From: Cytophagales bacterium
GTDB lineage: Bacteria; Bacteroidota; Bacteroidia; Cytophagales; Cyclobacteriaceae
NCBI GenBank assembly: GCA_033344775.1
Contig: JAWPMT010000006.1
Location: 124,001-188,000, forward strand
DNA: 64,000 bases
Direction: 5' to 3'
The notes under the pieces are model-generated. The model was not told the origin of the DNA, did no database searches, and saw nothing but the letters and a program-made list of their open reading frames with translations. Below are positions 8,601 through 16,703 of the stretch, in pieces. Made by a program: the position numbers and the translations under genes. The stretch's first letter is position 1; every line of letters starts with the position of its first letter.

Positions 8601-9254
8601 ATGAAAAACCTTACCCTCTTTACCCTCCTGTTCTTCGCAACCTTCATGGTTTCCGCGCAGAAAACAGTCGAAGACCGACAACCAGTAAACGGCCAGCAAA
8701 CCCTGAAACTAGACTTCCCCTTTGCAGATGAAATTCGCATTGAAACCTGGGACAAGTCAGAAGTATTGGTGGAAGCCATCGTGAATATTAATGATAATGA
8801 AGACAATGACCTCTTTGAGATTAGGTCAAGTGCAACCGAACGACGGATCTACATGGAAATGGATGAACGCGTTTGGGATGATCGAAGCAAGAAAAAGTCT
8901 AAGAAGAATTGCTGGAACTCCGAGATCAACATCAAAGTCTTCCTCCCCAAGTCATTGGAGATTGATGCAGAAACCATCAGTGGTGATTACGAATTGGCGT
9001 ACTACGGAAAGCCCTTCTATTTCAAGACTGTATCTGGCGATCTTGACCTTTCTGTAGATCCTGATGCCGATCTGGATTTTATGGTCAAAACCGTAACGGG
9101 AGAAGTGTATTCCGACCTGGACCTCAGTTACCCGAGAGGCAAAGATGGTTTACGCCAAATCGTGGGCATGGACGTAGAAGGCAGACTGAACAATGGCGGC
9201 GAAATTCTGGAACTGAAAACGGTCAGTGGAAATGTGTTTTTGAGGAGTAATTAA
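8601..9254 (+). CDS. Second DUF4097-family secreted protein (217 aa)
   Basis: Begins with a signal peptide (MKNLTLFTLLFFATFMVSAQ). The mature part has the same style of beta-strand repeats as the previous gene (TISGDYELAY, TVSGDLDLSV, TVTGEVYSDLDLSY, TVSGNVFLRSN), so the two are probably paralogues. It differs by a basic Lys/Ser stretch with one Cys (DRSKKKSKKNCWNSE) near residue 100. It is separated from its paralogue by 125 bases holding a strong hairpin, so expression of the two may differ. It is followed by hairpins and a convergent permease gene. Probably envelope-located; function unknown. Confidence 0.8.
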   Translation: MKNLTLFTLLFFATFMVSAQKTVEDRQPVNGQQTLKLDFPFADEIRIETWDKSEVLVEAIVNINDNEDNDLFEIRSSATERRIYMEMDERVWDDRSKKKSKKNCWNSEINIKVFLPKSLEIDAETISGDYELAYYGKPFYFKTVSGDLDLSVDPDADLDFMVKTVTGEVYSDLDLSYPRGKDGLRQIVGMDVEGRLNNGGEILELKTVSGNVFLRSN

Positions 9255-9312
9255 CCAGCCTAAAGCTAGGGCTTACAAGGCTTCGGATTTGATTTTTCTC
9301 CAAATCCACCAG

Positions 9313-9334
9313 CCCCTTTTTTCATGAAAGGGGG
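9313..9334. terminator. Hairpin downstream of DUF4097 gene
   Basis: The inverted repeat CCCCTTT...AAAGGGG with a 7-base loop lies 60 bases after the second DUF4097 gene and before a convergent gene. It could terminate the plus-strand transcript, though the T-run lies in the stem rather than after it. Confidence 0.35.
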
Positions 9335-9394
9335 AATTCATCTGATGCGAACTTTTACCGTCATTCCCTGGATCACTATAGACACATTGAATTT

Positions 9395-9423
9395 TTCCCT
9401 TGCGACATTGATCGTAAGGGAAT
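9395..9423. terminator. Likely bidirectional terminator hairpin between convergent genes
   Basis: TTCCCTTGCGA and TCGTAAGGGAA form an 11-base stem with one mismatch and a short loop (CATTGA). It is flanked by a T-run on the left, which follows the hairpin when read on the minus strand. It sits 50 bases beyond the stop of the minus-strand permease and 140 beyond the plus-strand DUF4097 gene, the expected place for a shared terminator. Confidence 0.5.
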
Positions 9424-9472
9424 TTCAAGATCACAAGCAAAAATTCCTATTCAGAGTAGCTGAATCTTCCCC

Positions 9473-12148
9473 TCACTCATCCTTTAACGACATCACCGGA
9501 TTCAATCGCGCAATCCGAAATGTCTGTGTCCCTATGGTAAGCAAGCCTAACGTTAAAAGGATCACCGCCCCAAGGATCACCGTTGAAATGCTGAAATCCG
9601 CTCGGTTTGGTAAATGATCCAACCAAAAACGATTAATAAAGTAGGTCAGGGGCGCAGATAAAATCACGGCAAATAACACCAGCTTGATAAAATTCCTGGA
9701 CAGCACCAGGACCACCTGCCATTCTCCAGCTCCCAAAACTTTCCTCACCCCTACTTCTTTGGTCCTTCTTTGTGTCGTGTAAGTAGCTAGTCCCAAAAGA
9801 CCTAAGCAAGCAATGACGATCGCTAAAAAAGCCAGGTATCCGATAATGGTTACAATGTCGAGGATGAAGAGGTTGGTGTTGGCGAGTTCCTGATCAAAAT
9901 ACGCATAGATGAAGGGGTGTTTTGGGTCTACGGATTTCCAGGCTGCTTCTAACCTCTTGATGGTCTGAGGTTGATTATTCCCAGCAATACGGACATTCAA
10001 AAAATTGAATGCTTCTTGTCGGTACGTGAGTGCCAAAGGCCGTGTCTCATCTTCATTGATCAACAGCGTAGATCGAAAATCAGCAACAACCCCTTTGATA
10101 GGGATTTCAGATCCTTGCTTCGTTTTCCAAATAGTCCCCACAGCTTCAGACGCATGTTCAAAACCCAGTTTTTTCGCAGCCGTTTCATTGATGATTACCG
10201 AGCGTGAACGTTCATCCGAAGCTAAGATGGGAGAACCTGCAAGCTGTCGTACCCCAAGATTCTCCAGAAAAGACTCATCAACACGCATCACTTGCAAATT
10301 GATGTATTCATCATCCCTGTTTTTGTCCTCCAATTCCATGTGATCCGTGATTCCAGTAGCAGGCAAATACTCACATGCTGAAATCATTTCTACACCCGAA
10401 ACGCCTCCCATTTCCGTTTTCAATTGTTGCCAATCATTGCTTTGAAGTGGAATGGTCAAAACATTTTCAGCATTGAAGCCATATTCAAAGGCGAGGTAAT
10501 GCCGAAATTGATTGTACACCACCATTGAGCTTACGATGAACAACAATGAAACCGCCAACTGGCTTACGTTCAGGATTTTTTGTGCATTCCAACTCTTCTT
10601 GTTGGGAGAAAAATGACTGGTCAATGCATCCACAGGTCTTTTGCGCGAAAGCACCAATGACGGATAAATGCCTGCTACCACTCCCGTCATCAAAGCGAAT
10701 AAGAAGAACAATAGAAAAGCGACTGGCGATAAATCCAATTCAAGTTGAAGGTATTTATTAGCCCAAAGGGTCAAAAAGCCATTTTTCATCACGGACAGCA
10801 AGACTACTGCCAAGACCAGGGCCAACATCGTGGTGATGATCGATTCGGTCAAAAACTGAAAAGCGATCGCTTTTCTACTGGCTCCGTTCACTTTTCGGAT
10901 GCCAATTTCCTTTGCCCTAATCAGTGATCTGGCTACTGACAGATTGGTATAGTTAATTACGGCCATTAATAATATAATGGCTGCCAGAATGGATAAGATG
11001 TAGTAAATAAACATGGGCAATCGAAATGAAGATTCATTGTTCATGATTGGCCCAGGCGTGATGTCTCGGATGTTTTGAGCAGATAGGACGAATTCCTCCA
11101 GTCCTTCAATAGCACCATACTTGTTTTTGGTAAAGCTGACCAAGGCATTATTCAGTTCATGCTCACCAATGCCTTCTTTCAATCGGACGTAGTTGTAAGA
11201 AGAGTAATAAGATTCCCATCTTTTGGATAGGTCCGTTAACATTTCAGCTCTATGAAGTGCCGGGAGCGTGGTTGCACTAGCCAAAGCATCAAATTTCAGA
11301 TGGGATCGATACGCCTGATCATCAATGATGCCTGTAATGGTTAAATTGCCCCAATCCTCCGGGGGTGTATCGCCCTCATCTTCCAGAATGTTCAAACCCC
11401 GATCATGGAATTGAACAGACTTTCCCAATGCACTGACCTCACCAAAAAGCTGCTTGGCTTTGGTTTGAGAAATGATCAATGAATTGGGTTTTTCCAACGC
11501 GGTGTTCGGATCACCTTCAATCAACGGAAACTGAAGGCAAGCCAGAAAATCTTTGGTCGCGAAGTAACCTCGCAATTCAATGGCCTTTTGCTCATAAGTA
11601 GCTTCTCCTCCTAGTCCTCTTCGTAATGTCGCAGATTGATCGATGATGCCATATTCCAATGGCAGGGTTTCCCCGATCGCGTAGGAAGTCGTAGCGTATG
11701 TGTTACTGCTTGGCTCTGGCTGACCCACAATGCGGTAAAGCTGCTTTTCTTCTTGATGAAAGTTGTCATAGCTTTTCTGATCTACCAGCATCAGAATAAT
11801 GAACATGCACACAGACATGGCTGCAGCCAGCCCAAAAATGTTGATCGCAGAAAAAAGTCGGTATTTCAGGATGTTGCGGATCCCGATCTTAAAATAGTTT
11901 TGAAACATGCCAAATGAATTGAGTTGATGATCTCCTCCGAGACTTTTAAAAAATTGAGGACGGAGTAATTTGAAGTTATCGAGTACATATAGCCGCCTGG
12001 CCTTAGTCATTGAATGACGGGTCAGGTTCTCATGGAAGCGTTCTTCCACATCACCAGAGAGTTCCTCCAGGAAATCTGCCCGAAGCAACTTTTTCAAACA
12101 CTCATAAGGCCATTGAGGAGGTTGAGGAAGTTCTTGAAACTCGTTCAT
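9473..12148 (-). CDS. FtsX/MacB-type permease with N-terminal prefix domain (891 aa)
   Basis: The first 85 or so residues (MNEFQELPQPPQWPYECLKK, then ELSGDVEERFHENL) form a soluble prefix domain found on PadR-linked permeases. The permease body follows: a first helix (LFSAINIFGLAAAMSVCMFI), a MacB-like periplasmic domain, and a first FtsX core with RAKEIGIRKVNGASRK. A second periplasmic domain leads to the final core with RRTKEVGVRKVLGAGEW. Its start overlaps the PadR gene stop by four bases, so the two are translationally coupled and PadR very likely controls it. No ATPase is encoded beside it. The exported substrate is unknown. Confidence 0.93.
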   Translation of the reverse strand: MNEFQELPQPPQWPYECLKKLLRADFLEELSGDVEERFHENLTRHSMTKARRLYVLDNFKLLRPQFFKSLGGDHQLNSFGMFQNYFKIGIRNILKYRLFSAINIFGLAAAMSVCMFIILMLVDQKSYDNFHQEEKQLYRIVGQPEPSSNTYATTSYAIGETLPLEYGIIDQSATLRRGLGGEATYEQKAIELRGYFATKDFLACLQFPLIEGDPNTALEKPNSLIISQTKAKQLFGEVSALGKSVQFHDRGLNILEDEGDTPPEDWGNLTITGIIDDQAYRSHLKFDALASATTLPALHRAEMLTDLSKRWESYYSSYNYVRLKEGIGEHELNNALVSFTKNKYGAIEGLEEFVLSAQNIRDITPGPIMNNESSFRLPMFIYYILSILAAIILLMAVINYTNLSVARSLIRAKEIGIRKVNGASRKAIAFQFLTESIITTMLALVLAVVLLSVMKNGFLTLWANKYLQLELDLSPVAFLLFFLFALMTGVVAGIYPSLVLSRKRPVDALTSHFSPNKKSWNAQKILNVSQLAVSLLFIVSSMVVYNQFRHYLAFEYGFNAENVLTIPLQSNDWQQLKTEMGGVSGVEMISACEYLPATGITDHMELEDKNRDDEYINLQVMRVDESFLENLGVRQLAGSPILASDERSRSVIINETAAKKLGFEHASEAVGTIWKTKQGSEIPIKGVVADFRSTLLINEDETRPLALTYRQEAFNFLNVRIAGNNQPQTIKRLEAAWKSVDPKHPFIYAYFDQELANTNLFILDIVTIIGYLAFLAIVIACLGLLGLATYTTQRRTKEVGVRKVLGAGEWQVVLVLSRNFIKLVLFAVILSAPLTYFINRFWLDHLPNRADFSISTVILGAVILLTLGLLTIGTQTFRIARLNPVMSLKDE

Positions 12149-12477
12149 GCAGTTCCTTTGATTGCGGCAGGCATCGCTTGCCAGAATTTGAATCGAACGT
12201 CCTGCATTTCTTTGAGCAACTGTACTGCATAAGGCGTGGCCTCATACATGCGCTTGCGTTTACCTCCACGGACGTTGGACGCTTCCCCCCATACTGAAGT
12301 CACGTATCCATTAGCTTCCATCCGTTTCAATGCCGTCTGAATGGCGCCGATACTGACGGTTTCCTCCAGCCGGGTTTCCAATTCATGTTGGATGGAGTTG
12401 CCATAAGCTTCTTCCTTCAGCACGATGATGGCCATCAGAATCAACTCCTGAAATTCCCCGAGACGCGATTTCTTCAT
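12145..12477 (-). CDS. PadR-family transcriptional regulator (110 aa)
   Basis: The start MKKSRLGEFQELILMAI at 12477 is preferred over the longer frame to 12531, because PadR proteins begin just before this first helix and the extra residues lie in AT-rich operator-like DNA. The winged-helix pattern is complete: LGEFQELILMAIIVLKEEAYG, then IQHELETRL, VSIGAIQTALKRMEANGYVTS and the wing RGGKRKRMYEATPYAVQLLKEM. PadR proteins are dimeric repressors that usually release DNA upon binding a small molecule. The 3' end overlaps the permease gene, so this is an autoregulated regulator/transporter pair by inference. Confidence 0.9.
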   Translation of the reverse strand: MKKSRLGEFQELILMAIIVLKEEAYGNSIQHELETRLEETVSIGAIQTALKRMEANGYVTSVWGEASNVRGGKRKRMYEATPYAVQLLKEMQDVRFKFWQAMPAAIKGTA

Positions 12478-12487
12478 GAGTTCTATA

Positions 12488-12533
12488 TTATATTCAATGA
12501 AGCAAATATAGGGATTATATTTTATATTCAATG
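12488..12533. promoter_or_regulatory. Direct repeat upstream of padR, candidate operator
   Basis: The 12-mer TTATATTCAATG occurs twice, at 12488-12499 and 12522-12533, 34 bases apart, just upstream of the preferred PadR start. Identical repeats at this spacing in front of an autoregulated PadR gene are good candidates for the repressor site overlapping its promoter. Confidence 0.45.
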
Positions 12534-12796
12534 TAGTTTTTTAACTACTTGAACCAGCGTTTCTCATTATCCGTCATTCTGAGGCTGTTGCCTTGGTTCT
12601 GAGTATTATATTATGCTTCATCAGCCGTGAGAATCTCATTACCCTTGAGATGGTCATCATTTGAACCGTCATGCCGGTTTTTTCAGCTTAAATTCCGCAG
12701 GAAGTTGAAAAAAGACCGGTATCTCTTTTCTCTGCCTTTATGCAGGCCCAATCAGAGATAAAGTTTTGTATTAGAATAAAATTGATCGTAGGGGAA
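12534..12796. other. Intergenic stretch with two repeat elements, no gene
   Basis: Between the padR control region and the Roco gene there is no plausible reading frame. The first half holds a copy of the GTCATTC ... GAATCTC repeat family (12573-12643). The second half holds one copy of a 58-base palindromic repeat whose other copy is at 26584. Neither shows an RNA-gene signature. Confidence 0.5.
12668..12725 (-). repeat. Intergenic repeat copy A (partner at 26584)
   Basis: On the minus strand it reads GAGATACCGGTCTTTTTTCA, a short spacer, CGGAATTTAAGCTGAAAAAA, then CCGGCATGAC. The same order of blocks is found at 26584-26655 on the plus strand. The AGCTGAAAAAA and TTTTTTCA-CTT blocks pair to form an imperfect hairpin. 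No coding capacity. Confidence 0.6.
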
Positions 12797-15772
12797 TCAC
12801 AACTTCTTCAACACACCCAAGATCACCTTCGGCACCAGCGGTACACCAATATTCTCCGCCACTCCATTATACATCTCCGCCAGGTTCACCGCATAATCCT
12901 TCCCTTTCCTTAGTGCTTTGAGTGTCTTGTGCGTCGGAGAATCCTCATCCGACAAATCGTCCACGAAGCGCTTAAGCCGATTCCTAGATTTCTGCGCCAC
13001 CGGTTGCTGACTTTTTGACGCCTGTTCAATCTCAGCAATCGCTTTCTCTGCCTTTTCAATGTCTTTGACCGCTACATCGATTTCCTTTGGTGCAACATGT
13101 TCTTCGAGTAACTCGCGCTCATCCTCAATATCTTCCTTTAAAGATTCTGTCTCTCCGAGGAGGTTTTGGATCTGGATAGATATGCTAACAGTGGTTTTTA
13201 CATCGGTATTCTGCTCGACACTTTGTTCTTGCTTAAGATTAAAAATTATATCTCCATGTTCCCTTCTTGTGATCTTGTTATCACCTTTTTCTTGGCGTTC
13301 ATGTTTAGAAATAATGGGATCGAGAAAGTCGGCAATTGCAAAGCTTTTTCTGAGAATCCCAACGGACACACTTTGTTGTCCCATTTGTTCCAATCCAATA
13401 AGCTCGTCATAGTCAACGAAATGTTCAGAATGGCCAGGAACTGGAAGTTTTTGATGAATTTTCAAAGAGTAAAAATTCTGATGAATTTGGTAGAGTGCAT
13501 CTCTTAGTATTGCCAAGTAGTTTCTTTTCTCCCTTCCCCAAACTTGAATAGTAATTATTTTACTATCAAGATCAAACAACACTAGGGCTCTACATGAGCA
13601 CGTTTCATTGTCAAAGACTACTTGATTCCTAGCTAACCATTGCCTTTCCTTTATATCTTCATTTCGAGCAATGACCAATCGATTGAATAAGGATTGCGCT
13701 AAAAAGTCATATTCCAAAACAAAATGTAAACACTCACTATTTGGGGTCTTGAATGCAGATTTTGACTCCTTTGGGAGGAGATCAGGGATTAGATATTGAC
13801 TATTCCCTAATTCGTAAAGGAGTTCAAATTCGGCCATAATTTCTACTAAGTAACGTTGCTCCTCAGGATTATATTCGAATTCTTTTTCTGCCGGATCGTA
13901 TTCCTCAACTTCTGAAACTTCGTGATTTAGTATAAAATTTAATTGACGTTCCTTTAAGATACCGTCTCGGACACTTTGAGTGTTCATGATCTTGTAGACG
14001 GCTACGGTGACCCAATGTGGATCTAGGACATAGAAATCTTTTAGTTTCAAAGCCTTAAAATGGAATACGATTCCTAAATCATGTAAAAACTGTAGGAGCG
14101 TATTTTGTTCGTTTGCGTTCTTTATTCCCTTGGCATTGCAGAGTTCGAGAAATTGAGCTCTACTCAAATAATTGCTTTTCTCGGTAGCTATTTCCAGTGA
14201 TTTCTTAACTAACACCCAAGATTTAGCAACTTGCATTCCATAAAGTTCTGTATATGGAATCAATCTACCAATGGCCTTTTTCAATGATTTCAATCCATTA
14301 CCTTCCTTACATGATATGCGAAAAAAGCGTTGAGATAAAAAAGGATACTTTTTATTCAAAGTACTTCTCTCCAAATCGTAGTTAGGATTCAAGTCAATCT
14401 TGTTGATTGCTACTAATGAAGGACTTCCGTCTCCATATCGACGAATATGCTGTAACCAATAATCTTTCTTACTATCATTTCGGCTATCAATTACATAAAT
14501 ATAAATGGCTCTTTTTGTGAGGAAGATTTGGTGTGATGCGTGCATAATTTCTTGCCCTCCGAAATCCCAGCCGTGAAGCACTACTTCCTCTAATTCATTC
14601 ATATTTTGGAAATCAGGAAGTTCATTAAGTCTCATACGAGCAATATTTATGCCGTGAGTTTGTGATTCCTTAGGGTCAAACTCTTTGCCTTGTAACTGTT
14701 TTAGTAAAGAAGTTTTTCCAGATGCACCCTCTCCTACTAGAACCAATTTTAGCTCTCGTAAAGAAGCAGTACCTTCTCCTGCATTTTTACTTCTTTCTAA
14801 TGACTCAAAGTATCCTAAAATAGCTTGATTCCCCTGTTTCACGATTTCAAGTGGTGGACTTGTTAGAGGATTCCCATTGAGGTTGATGCCAATTCTATAA
14901 CCGGAGGTAGCTATCTTAACTCCTTTCTGAATTATCATTTTTAGAGAACTGATATCTTGAACTTTGTTGCTAGTCAAATCCAGATGTTTTAATTCAACTA
15001 GCTTATTAAGTGGACTTATGTTCTGGATTTTATTGTTGCTCAGGTCTAATAAATTAATGTTAGTTAATTGCGCTATTGCCTCAATGTCTCGGATCTTATT
15101 ATTGCTGAGATCCAACATGTTTAAATTTGAGAGGTTCTTTACTGCAGAAATATGTTCAATTCGATTATTACTAAGTTTCAGAGAACTCAAATTAATAAGT
15201 TCTTTCAATGGCATTAAATCCTGTATATGATTGGAATGGATATTTAAACTTCTTAAATCCTTTAGCGATTCAATTGGTGCAATATCTTCGATTTGATTGG
15301 AGTGAAGGTCAAGGTGAATTAGGCTTTGAATACCTCGTAACGAATGGATGTCCTTTATTTTGTTTCCTCGCAGGTATAAGAAATTTAAGTCGACAAGTTG
15401 ACCAAGAGTTTTGAGATCCTTAATTTCATTGTTACTAAGATCTAAATGTTTTAGATTAAGCAACCCACAAATCGGGCTTAGGTCTGATATTTGCCAGTTT
15501 TCCCCAAAACCGCCGCTAATAACAAGCCAAATTAAGTTAGTTAAAGAATCTATTTTCTTGTCAATTTTACTGATATGGTTCGGTTTACCATTATTTCTAC
15601 TGTTTACCCAGATTTCTTGATTCCAGTCCCACCATTGATTGCTTAGTATTAAAGTATGAAGATGTTTCAAGGAAAATACCTCATCAGGGATTTCCATGAG
15701 GCCGCAATTTCCCAAGTCTAACTTACCTGAATTTTCCTGCTTTTCTTTTTCAATTAGTCTCAGAGCGTCCAT
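12797..15772 (-). CDS. Roco-family protein: LRRs, Ras-like GTPase (Roc), COR and C-terminal helical tail (991 aa)
   Basis: Residues about 105-275 are leucine-rich repeats of roughly 22 residues (LKHLDLSNNEIKDL, LNMLDLSNNKIRDI and others). A Roc GTPase follows: P-loop GEGASGKT at 347-354, G3 motif DFGGQ at 403-407, G4 NKID at 457-460. A COR dimerisation domain runs from about 490 to 720. The end (about 880-991) is a charged coiled coil, then DDLSDEDSPTHKTLKALRKG and a hydrophobic tail (NIGVPLVPKVILGVLKKL). Bacterial Roco proteins are GTP-dependent dimer switches of mostly unknown role. The DNA is visibly more AT-rich over residues 1-750 than neighbouring genes, suggesting possible transfer. 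There is no operon partner. Confidence 0.93.
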   Translation of the reverse strand: MDALRLIEKEKQENSGKLDLGNCGLMEIPDEVFSLKHLHTLILSNQWWDWNQEIWVNSRNNGKPNHISKIDKKIDSLTNLIWLVISGGFGENWQISDLSPICGLLNLKHLDLSNNEIKDLKTLGQLVDLNFLYLRGNKIKDIHSLRGIQSLIHLDLHSNQIEDIAPIESLKDLRSLNIHSNHIQDLMPLKELINLSSLKLSNNRIEHISAVKNLSNLNMLDLSNNKIRDIEAIAQLTNINLLDLSNNKIQNISPLNKLVELKHLDLTSNKVQDISSLKMIIQKGVKIATSGYRIGINLNGNPLTSPPLEIVKQGNQAILGYFESLERSKNAGEGTASLRELKLVLVGEGASGKTSLLKQLQGKEFDPKESQTHGINIARMRLNELPDFQNMNELEEVVLHGWDFGGQEIMHASHQIFLTKRAIYIYVIDSRNDSKKDYWLQHIRRYGDGSPSLVAINKIDLNPNYDLERSTLNKKYPFLSQRFFRISCKEGNGLKSLKKAIGRLIPYTELYGMQVAKSWVLVKKSLEIATEKSNYLSRAQFLELCNAKGIKNANEQNTLLQFLHDLGIVFHFKALKLKDFYVLDPHWVTVAVYKIMNTQSVRDGILKERQLNFILNHEVSEVEEYDPAEKEFEYNPEEQRYLVEIMAEFELLYELGNSQYLIPDLLPKESKSAFKTPNSECLHFVLEYDFLAQSLFNRLVIARNEDIKERQWLARNQVVFDNETCSCRALVLFDLDSKIITIQVWGREKRNYLAILRDALYQIHQNFYSLKIHQKLPVPGHSEHFVDYDELIGLEQMGQQSVSVGILRKSFAIADFLDPIISKHERQEKGDNKITRREHGDIIFNLKQEQSVEQNTDVKTTVSISIQIQNLLGETESLKEDIEDERELLEEHVAPKEIDVAVKDIEKAEKAIAEIEQASKSQQPVAQKSRNRLKRFVDDLSDEDSPTHKTLKALRKGKDYAVNLAEMYNGVAENIGVPLVPKVILGVLKKL

Positions 15773-16012
15773 ATTTAAGCTGGTTTAATTGGGTTTTTGA
15801 AGATAGTGGTATCGCGGCCTTTTGTCAAGATCAACGAACTATCCTTTCGTTAAAAAAGAAATGATCCTGAAGTACAAGTTTATATTTAGAGAATGAAGAA
15901 TCTCAAGATAAAGCTTTGACCTTAAGTAATCGTTGAGGAGATACTTACATATCCGGGCATTCTGAAATTGTGATGACTTTTCTCTATGGTCTGTTGTATA
16001 AATAATAGTTCC

Positions 16013-16318
16013 TTAGGACATCAATTCACCCCGCTCCCGCAACACCTTTGGCACAAAATAGAAGGTACCAAATGGAAGGATCGAAGCAACGAAAAGGATG
16101 AAGAGGGCTTTGAAGGGCCAGCTGTTTTGGATCGTGAGAGCGAGGGCCTGGAAGCAGTAGAGGACGAACAATAATCCATGGGCCATGCCGATGATTTGGT
16201 TGGGTTCGGGCATGTCGTAGTAGTATTTCAGGGGCATGGAAACGGCCAGGATCAGGATGAAGGAGATGCCTTCTAAAAAGGCGGTGATTCTGAATCGTCC
16301 GATAGGGGTACGCAGCAT
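16013..16318 (-). CDS. DUF3817 integral membrane protein (101 aa)
   Basis: A 101-residue protein with three predicted membrane helices and the family pattern: RFRITAFLEGISFILILAVSMPLKYYY near the start, IIGMAHGLLFVLYCF in the middle (His conserved), and PFGTFYFVPKVLRERGEL at the end. DUF3817 proteins are small membrane proteins of unknown function, common in Bacteroidota and Actinobacteria. The start ATG at 16318 fits the family N-terminus. It stands alone between the Roco gene and a secreted protein gene on the other strand. Confidence 0.85.
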   Translation of the reverse strand: MLRTPIGRFRITAFLEGISFILILAVSMPLKYYYDMPEPNQIIGMAHGLLFVLYCFQALALTIQNSWPFKALFILFVASILPFGTFYFVPKVLRERGELMS

Positions 16319-16703
16319 GAAATGGGTTTGGTTTGCTTTAGGTGTTGTAACTGATATGGGAAGGAAATGGATTCAGGAATATGAAAATCTTTAATAGTTT
16401 TAGATTAAATGTATTTCCGATTTTTTTTACGTCATTCCGGCGATCATTTTAGGTCTTAATAAATTTTATCGCGTACTAGCTTGATCTGCCGGAATCTCAA
16501 GCTGACTAGGTAGTTACTCCTTTTTTGAGATTCCGCAGGGCCGCCTGGCGGCACATCAACTTAAATGGCTTAAAGAATCGAAATACTGAATTGATGGCCG
16601 GAAGGACGATTTTTTTTGTGGCTTGATTAAACATATTAAGTTTTCTTCATTTTTTGTACCATTCTTCTTTCTTCTGGCCTGGCATTTGTAGGTTTATACT
16701 TGC
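16319..16703. other. Intergenic stretch with a palindromic repeat, no gene
   Basis: About 385 bases without a coding frame, forming the shared upstream region of two divergent genes. The central part (16430-16534) is a copy of the GTCATTC/GAATCTC repeat. It has two possible hairpins: ATTCCGGC (16434) with GCCGGAAT (16488), and GGAATCTCAA (16491) with TTGAGATTCC (16525). The remainder is AT-rich and may hold promoters, which I cannot place. Confidence 0.6.
16430..16534. repeat. GTCATTC/GAATCTC palindromic intergenic repeat (copy c)
   Basis: Begins CGTCATTCCGG and ends TTGAGATTCC. The two 10-base arms GGAATCTCAA and TTGAGATTCC are perfect complements around a 24-base loop. The same arms flank the IS3 insertion at 21231-22650, which identifies this as an intact copy of the target element. 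Confidence 0.6.

Noticed and set aside
14964-15620. Several plus-strand open frames opposite the Roco gene
   Set aside because: They are antisense to leucine-rich repeat codons and have the matching periodicity, so they are shadows of the repeat.
12797-15772. A complete named anti-phage system
   Set aside because: The Roco protein stands alone and its neighbours are ordinary genes or repeats; there is no partner nuclease, protease or sensor to support a system.
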